Below, one piece after another: positions 61,837 through 64,000 of a stretch of 64,000 nucleotides of DNA. A model generated the notes under the pieces. That model searched no databases and was not told the DNA's origin. It saw only the letters and a list, made by a program, of their open reading frames with translations. The translations under genes were made by a program, and so were the position numbers. This stretch comes from Saccharopolyspora oryzae (lineage in GTDB: Bacteria; Actinomycetota; Actinomycetes; Mycobacteriales; Pseudonocardiaceae): positions 124,001 through 188,000 of the forward strand of contig NZ_JAQGLA010000001.1 of assembly GCF_027853915.1 (NCBI RefSeq). Direction: 5' to 3'. Position 1 is the stretch's first letter. Each line of letters begins with the position of its first letter.

Positions 61837-62613
61837 TCAGTGGAGGAACGAACCGCCGTTGATGTCGATCGTGGTGCCCTGCAGGTAGCCGGCGTCGTCG
61901 GTGCACAGCCAGGTGATCACCCCGGCCACCTCGTCCGCCGTGGCCTGACGACCGAGCGGCACGCCGCGGGTGATGGCGTCCTCCAGCTCCGGGCTGGTCG
62001 CCGCCACGCGGATGTCGGTGTCCACCGCGCTCGGCGCCACGGCGTTGACGGTGACCCCGGCCGCGCCGAGCTCCTTGGCCAGCGACTTGGTGAAGCCGAG
62101 GATGGCGGCCTTCGCGGCGCAGTAGGGCGTCTTGCCGAACACTCCCCCGCCCTGCTGGGCCGACACCGACGACATGTTGACGATGCGCCCCCAGCCCGCC
62201 TCGATCAGGTCCGGCAGGAACGCCTTGGTGACCAAGTAGGTGCCGGTCGCGTTGACCGCCAGCACCTTGTTCCACAGCTCGAGGGTGGTCTCCAGGAACG
62301 GCACCGGCGAGGTGATGCCCGCGATGTTGGCCAGCGCCCCGACCGCGGGCAGCCGGCCCGCGTCGACCTCCGCTCGCACCGCCTCATAGGCGGCTCGCAC
62401 CGACGCTTCGTCGGACACGTCGACGGCGTGCGCGAAGACCGCGGCGCCGGTCTGCGCGGCGATGTCCTCGGCGGTCTCCTTCGCGGCCGGTTCGTCGAGG
62501 TCGAGCACCACGACCGCCCACCCCTCGCGGGCGTAGCGCAGGGCCGTGGCCTTGCCGATCCCTCGCGGCGCAGCCGCGCCCGTCACCACTGCCGTGCGCT
62601 GCGTGCTGGTCAC
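61837..62613 (-). CDS. SDR-family oxidoreductase, polyol/sugar dehydrogenase-like
   Basis: Classical SDR of 258 aa. GAAAPRGIGKATALRYA, NIAGI, NMSSVSAQ (Ser), YCAAKAAILGFTKSLAKELG (YxxxK) and the QGTTIDINGGSFLH end are intact. GGAGG lies 7 bases before the GTG start. It comes between the sugar epimerase (24 bp) and the DAK-type kinase (16 bp), so a role as polyol dehydrogenase (for example threitol or erythritol to erythrulose) is inferred from context. Substrate and cofactor preference cannot be read from sequence. Confidence 0.92.
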   Translation of the reverse strand: MTSTQRTAVVTGAAAPRGIGKATALRYAREGWAVVVLDLDEPAAKETAEDIAAQTGAAVFAHAVDVSDEASVRAAYEAVRAEVDAGRLPAVGALANIAGITSPVPFLETTLELWNKVLAVNATGTYLVTKAFLPDLIEAGWGRIVNMSSVSAQQGGGVFGKTPYCAAKAAILGFTKSLAKELGAAGVTVNAVAPSAVDTDIRVAATSPELEDAITRGVPLGRQATADEVAGVITWLCTDDAGYLQGTTIDINGGSFLH

Positions 62614-62637
62614 TGCAGGTCCTCCAAATGTCGTCGG

Positions 62638-63459
62638 TCAGAGCAGAGTTGCGATGTACTGGGCGGCGCGCACCGCCGCGGCGGGCCGTTCGTCGTCGGT
62701 GACATCGCGGGTTTCCAGTTCGAGCGCGCACGCCCCGCCGTAGCCGGTGGAGCGCAACGCCTCGAACGCGGCGGGGAAGTCGACCACGCCGTTGCCGATG
62801 CTGTGGTTGATCCCGCCGGGCTTGGCGTCCCGGAGGTGGACGTGCGCGATCCGCGGCCCGAACCGCCGCGCGAAGTCCGCCGGGTCGCCGCCGGAGGCGA
62901 CGATGTGGCTGGTGTCCAGCACGACGCCCACCGCCGGGTCCAGCCGCTCGATCAGCCGCGCGGCCAGCTCGACGTCGCCGCACAGGCGGAAGAAGTGCGG
63001 CGCTTCGACCCAGATCGCCACGCCGTGGGCTCGCGCGACCTCGGCGGCCCTGGCGAGTTCGCCGGCGACGCGGTCCAGGTCGGCGTCCAGACCGGTCACC
63101 GGCTCGCGCGACTGCGCGCCGCACGGCAGCACCAGGGCTTCGGCGCCGCATCCCGCGGTGAGGTCGAGCAGGCGTCCCAGGTGCGTCTCCCGCTCCTGGG
63201 CCGCACGCTCGTCGAGCACGCGGTTCAGGTCGCCGATGTCGCCGTTGACCGAGCGGACCGCGAGACCGCTGGCCCGCACTGTCGACACCACCTCGGCCAC
63301 CGCGGCTTCGGTCAGGTCGTAGGGCACGTGGTCGCACACGCCGGGCAGCGCACCGAGATCGATCTCGGTGAAGCCGCACTCGCCGATGACGCGGAGCGCC
63401 TCGGCCAACCCGAGATGGCGAAAGCTGATGGACGAGCACCCCGGCCACCGGTCGGACAC
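62638..63459 (-). CDS. Sugar phosphate isomerase/epimerase (xylose isomerase-like TIM barrel)
   Basis: A 273-aa TIM-barrel protein of the AP endonuclease 2/xylose isomerase-like superfamily. Metal-binding segments: IWVEAPHFFRLCGDVELAA (Glu), VVLDTSHIVASGGDP (Asp, His), IAHVHLRDAKPGGINHSIGNG (His) and ALELETRDV (Glu). Relatives include hydroxypyruvate isomerase, tagatose/psicose epimerases and erythrulose-1-phosphate epimerase (EryC-like). With a DAK-type kinase and RpiB-like isomerase downstream, an epimerase step in tetrose breakdown is the most likely role. GTG start after GAGGAGG. First gene of the operon, facing the MHS transporter. Confidence 0.9.
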   Translation of the reverse strand: MSDRWPGCSSISFRHLGLAEALRVIGECGFTEIDLGALPGVCDHVPYDLTEAAVAEVVSTVRASGLAVRSVNGDIGDLNRVLDERAAQERETHLGRLLDLTAGCGAEALVLPCGAQSREPVTGLDADLDRVAGELARAAEVARAHGVAIWVEAPHFFRLCGDVELAARLIERLDPAVGVVLDTSHIVASGGDPADFARRFGPRIAHVHLRDAKPGGINHSIGNGVVDFPAAFEALRSTGYGGACALELETRDVTDDERPAAAVRAAQYIATLL

Positions 63460-63487
63460 GTTTCCTCCTCGAGAACGGATGCCGGAA

Positions 63488-63623
63488 TGTTAACAGCGAT
63501 CTGTCAACAGACAAGAACTCAAGCACTAGATGCGAGATTAAAGCACGTAAGACGTGGACAACGAGCAGGCCGCACTGTTGACAAACACTCGTCGAGAGCT
63601 GAATATCTGCGGCAATGTTGACA
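63488..63623. promoter_or_regulatory. Cluster of four TGTTRACA boxes in the divergent promoter region
   Basis: TGTTAACA (63488-63495), TGTCAACA (63502-63509, the complement of TGTTGACA), TGTTGACA (63576-63583) and TGTTGACA (63616-63623) are spread over the 215-bp gap between the epimerase and MHS-transporter genes. The first two also form TTAACAG-CGAT-CTGTCAA (63490-63507), an inverted repeat next to the operon start. They are probable operators of the GntR regulator at the operon's end. Confidence 0.55.
63578..63606 (+). promoter_or_regulatory. Predicted promoter of the MHS transporter gene
   Basis: TTGACA (63578-63583), a 17-bp spacer, then GAATAT (63601-63606). The -35 sits inside a TGTTGACA box and another box lies just after the -10, so a bound repressor would block it. 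The leader would be about 60 nt. Confidence 0.55.
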
Positions 63624-63674
63624 CCGGAGAGCCGGTGTCGAGGACATCGGACTACCCCAACGGAGAGGTGAGCG

Positions 63675-64000
63675 ATGAGCGCGGAACCGCTGCGCACCAG
63701 CGGCCCGGTGCACGGAACACCGGACGTGCACCGGGTGGCGTGGGGATCGACCGCCGGCGGCGTCATCGAGAGCTACGACTTCATCGGTTTCGGCACCGCC
63801 GCGGCCCTCTACTTCGGTCCCGCGTTCTTCCCGAGCGCCTCACCGGTCGTCGGGACGCTGTCGGCGTTCGCGACGCTCGGCGTCGGGTTCGTCGCCCGGC
63901 CGCTCGGCGGCATCGTCGGCGGCCACCTCGGCGACCGGATCGGCCGCAAGCCCGTCCTGGTGGCCTCGCTGATCGTGATGGGGCTGGCCACGTTCGCCAT
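63675..64000 (+). CDS. MHS-family MFS transporter, N-terminal part (continues past the window end)
   Basis: The frame from ATG 63675 stays open to the end of the window, giving about 108 residues. STAGGVIESYDFIGFGTAAALYF (helix 1), ATLGVGFVARPLGGIVGGHLGDRIGRKP (first MFS loop signature of the metabolite:H+ symporter branch) and VASLIVMGLATF (next helix) are clear. GAGAGGTGA precedes the start. It is divergent from the epimerase operon and behind a strong promoter with operator boxes, so it probably imports the tetrose, tetritol or sugar acid that the operon degrades. The rest of the protein is not in view. Confidence 0.9.
   Translation, partial: MSAEPLRTSGPVHGTPDVHRVAWGSTAGGVIESYDFIGFGTAAALYFGPAFFPSASPVVGTLSAFATLGVGFVARPLGGIVGGHLGDRIGRKPVLVASLIVMGLATFA

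Overview
The window is high-GC DNA (roughly 70% by eye) with strong GC bias at third codon positions, frequent GTG starts and GGAGG-type ribosome binding sites. It carries actinobacterial families: GAF-ANTAR regulators, an LmeA/DUF2993 protein, an F420-type luciferase-like oxidoreductase and MHS-type transporters. It looks like the chromosome of a soil actinomycete, most likely Pseudonocardiaceae (Saccharopolyspora/Amycolatopsis-like); the genus is an inference. I saw no rRNA, tRNA, CRISPR, transposase, phage or polyketide/NRPS genes. It is a dense accessory-metabolism region of about 56 genes: small catabolic operons, each with its own regulator and often a transporter.

Layout. 0-0.5 kb: end of an SDR gene. 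1.0-3.3 kb (-): three tandem GAF-ANTAR regulators. 3.5-10.8 kb (-): tetR, acyl-CoA ligase, a single-chain biotin-dependent acyl-CoA carboxylase and a second ligase in one operon. 11.3-13.2 kb (+): ThDP enzyme, convergent with a DJ-1/PfpI gene. 14.2-19.9 kb: acetoacetate-decarboxylase-like protein, HSL esterase and aldehyde dehydrogenase, then a divergent tetR/old-yellow-enzyme pair; five copies of one 19-bp operator tie these together. 20-21.8 kb: acetoin-reductase-like SDR and dienelactone hydrolase. 21.9-25.8 kb: double-domain Lrp regulator divergent from an MHS transporter and an amidase. 26.2-28.0 kb: LmeA-like protein and MscS channel. 28.2-34 kb: AraC regulator, amidohydrolase, aldehyde dehydrogenase, MFS transporter. 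34-37 kb (-): translationally coupled moaF-like, APC permease and SDR genes. 37.1-39.5 kb: two SnoaL-like proteins and an LLM oxidoreductase.

39.5-44.7 kb: a 980-aa kinase/M23/aminotransferase fusion divergent from an AsnC regulator and APC permease. 44.7-46.1 kb: HAD hydrolase divergent from a GntR regulator. 46.4-54.7 kb: PucR regulator divergent from an ADP-forming acyl-CoA synthetase, a metallo-beta-lactamase-fold hydrolase, an MFS transporter, a second MBL protein that has lost its metal site, and an epoxide hydrolase-like protein. 54.7-57.6 kb (-): 2-oxoacid/acetoin dehydrogenase E1 alpha and beta, a free lipoyl domain and a free alpha/beta hydrolase. 57.9-58.8 kb: CYTH protein and a small unknown gene. 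58.9-64 kb: operon of sugar epimerase, SDR, DAK-type kinase, RpiB-type isomerase and GntR regulator, divergent from an MHS transporter, which fits tetrose/tetritol catabolism.

The items most worth a second look are the MBL pseudoenzyme beside an intact paralogue, the kinase/peptidase/aminotransferase fusion, the split E2 of the dehydrogenase complex, the five-site TetR regulon, the repeated TGTTRACA boxes of the tetrose-like cluster, the triple ANTAR operon, and a palindromic repeat found twice 31 kb apart.
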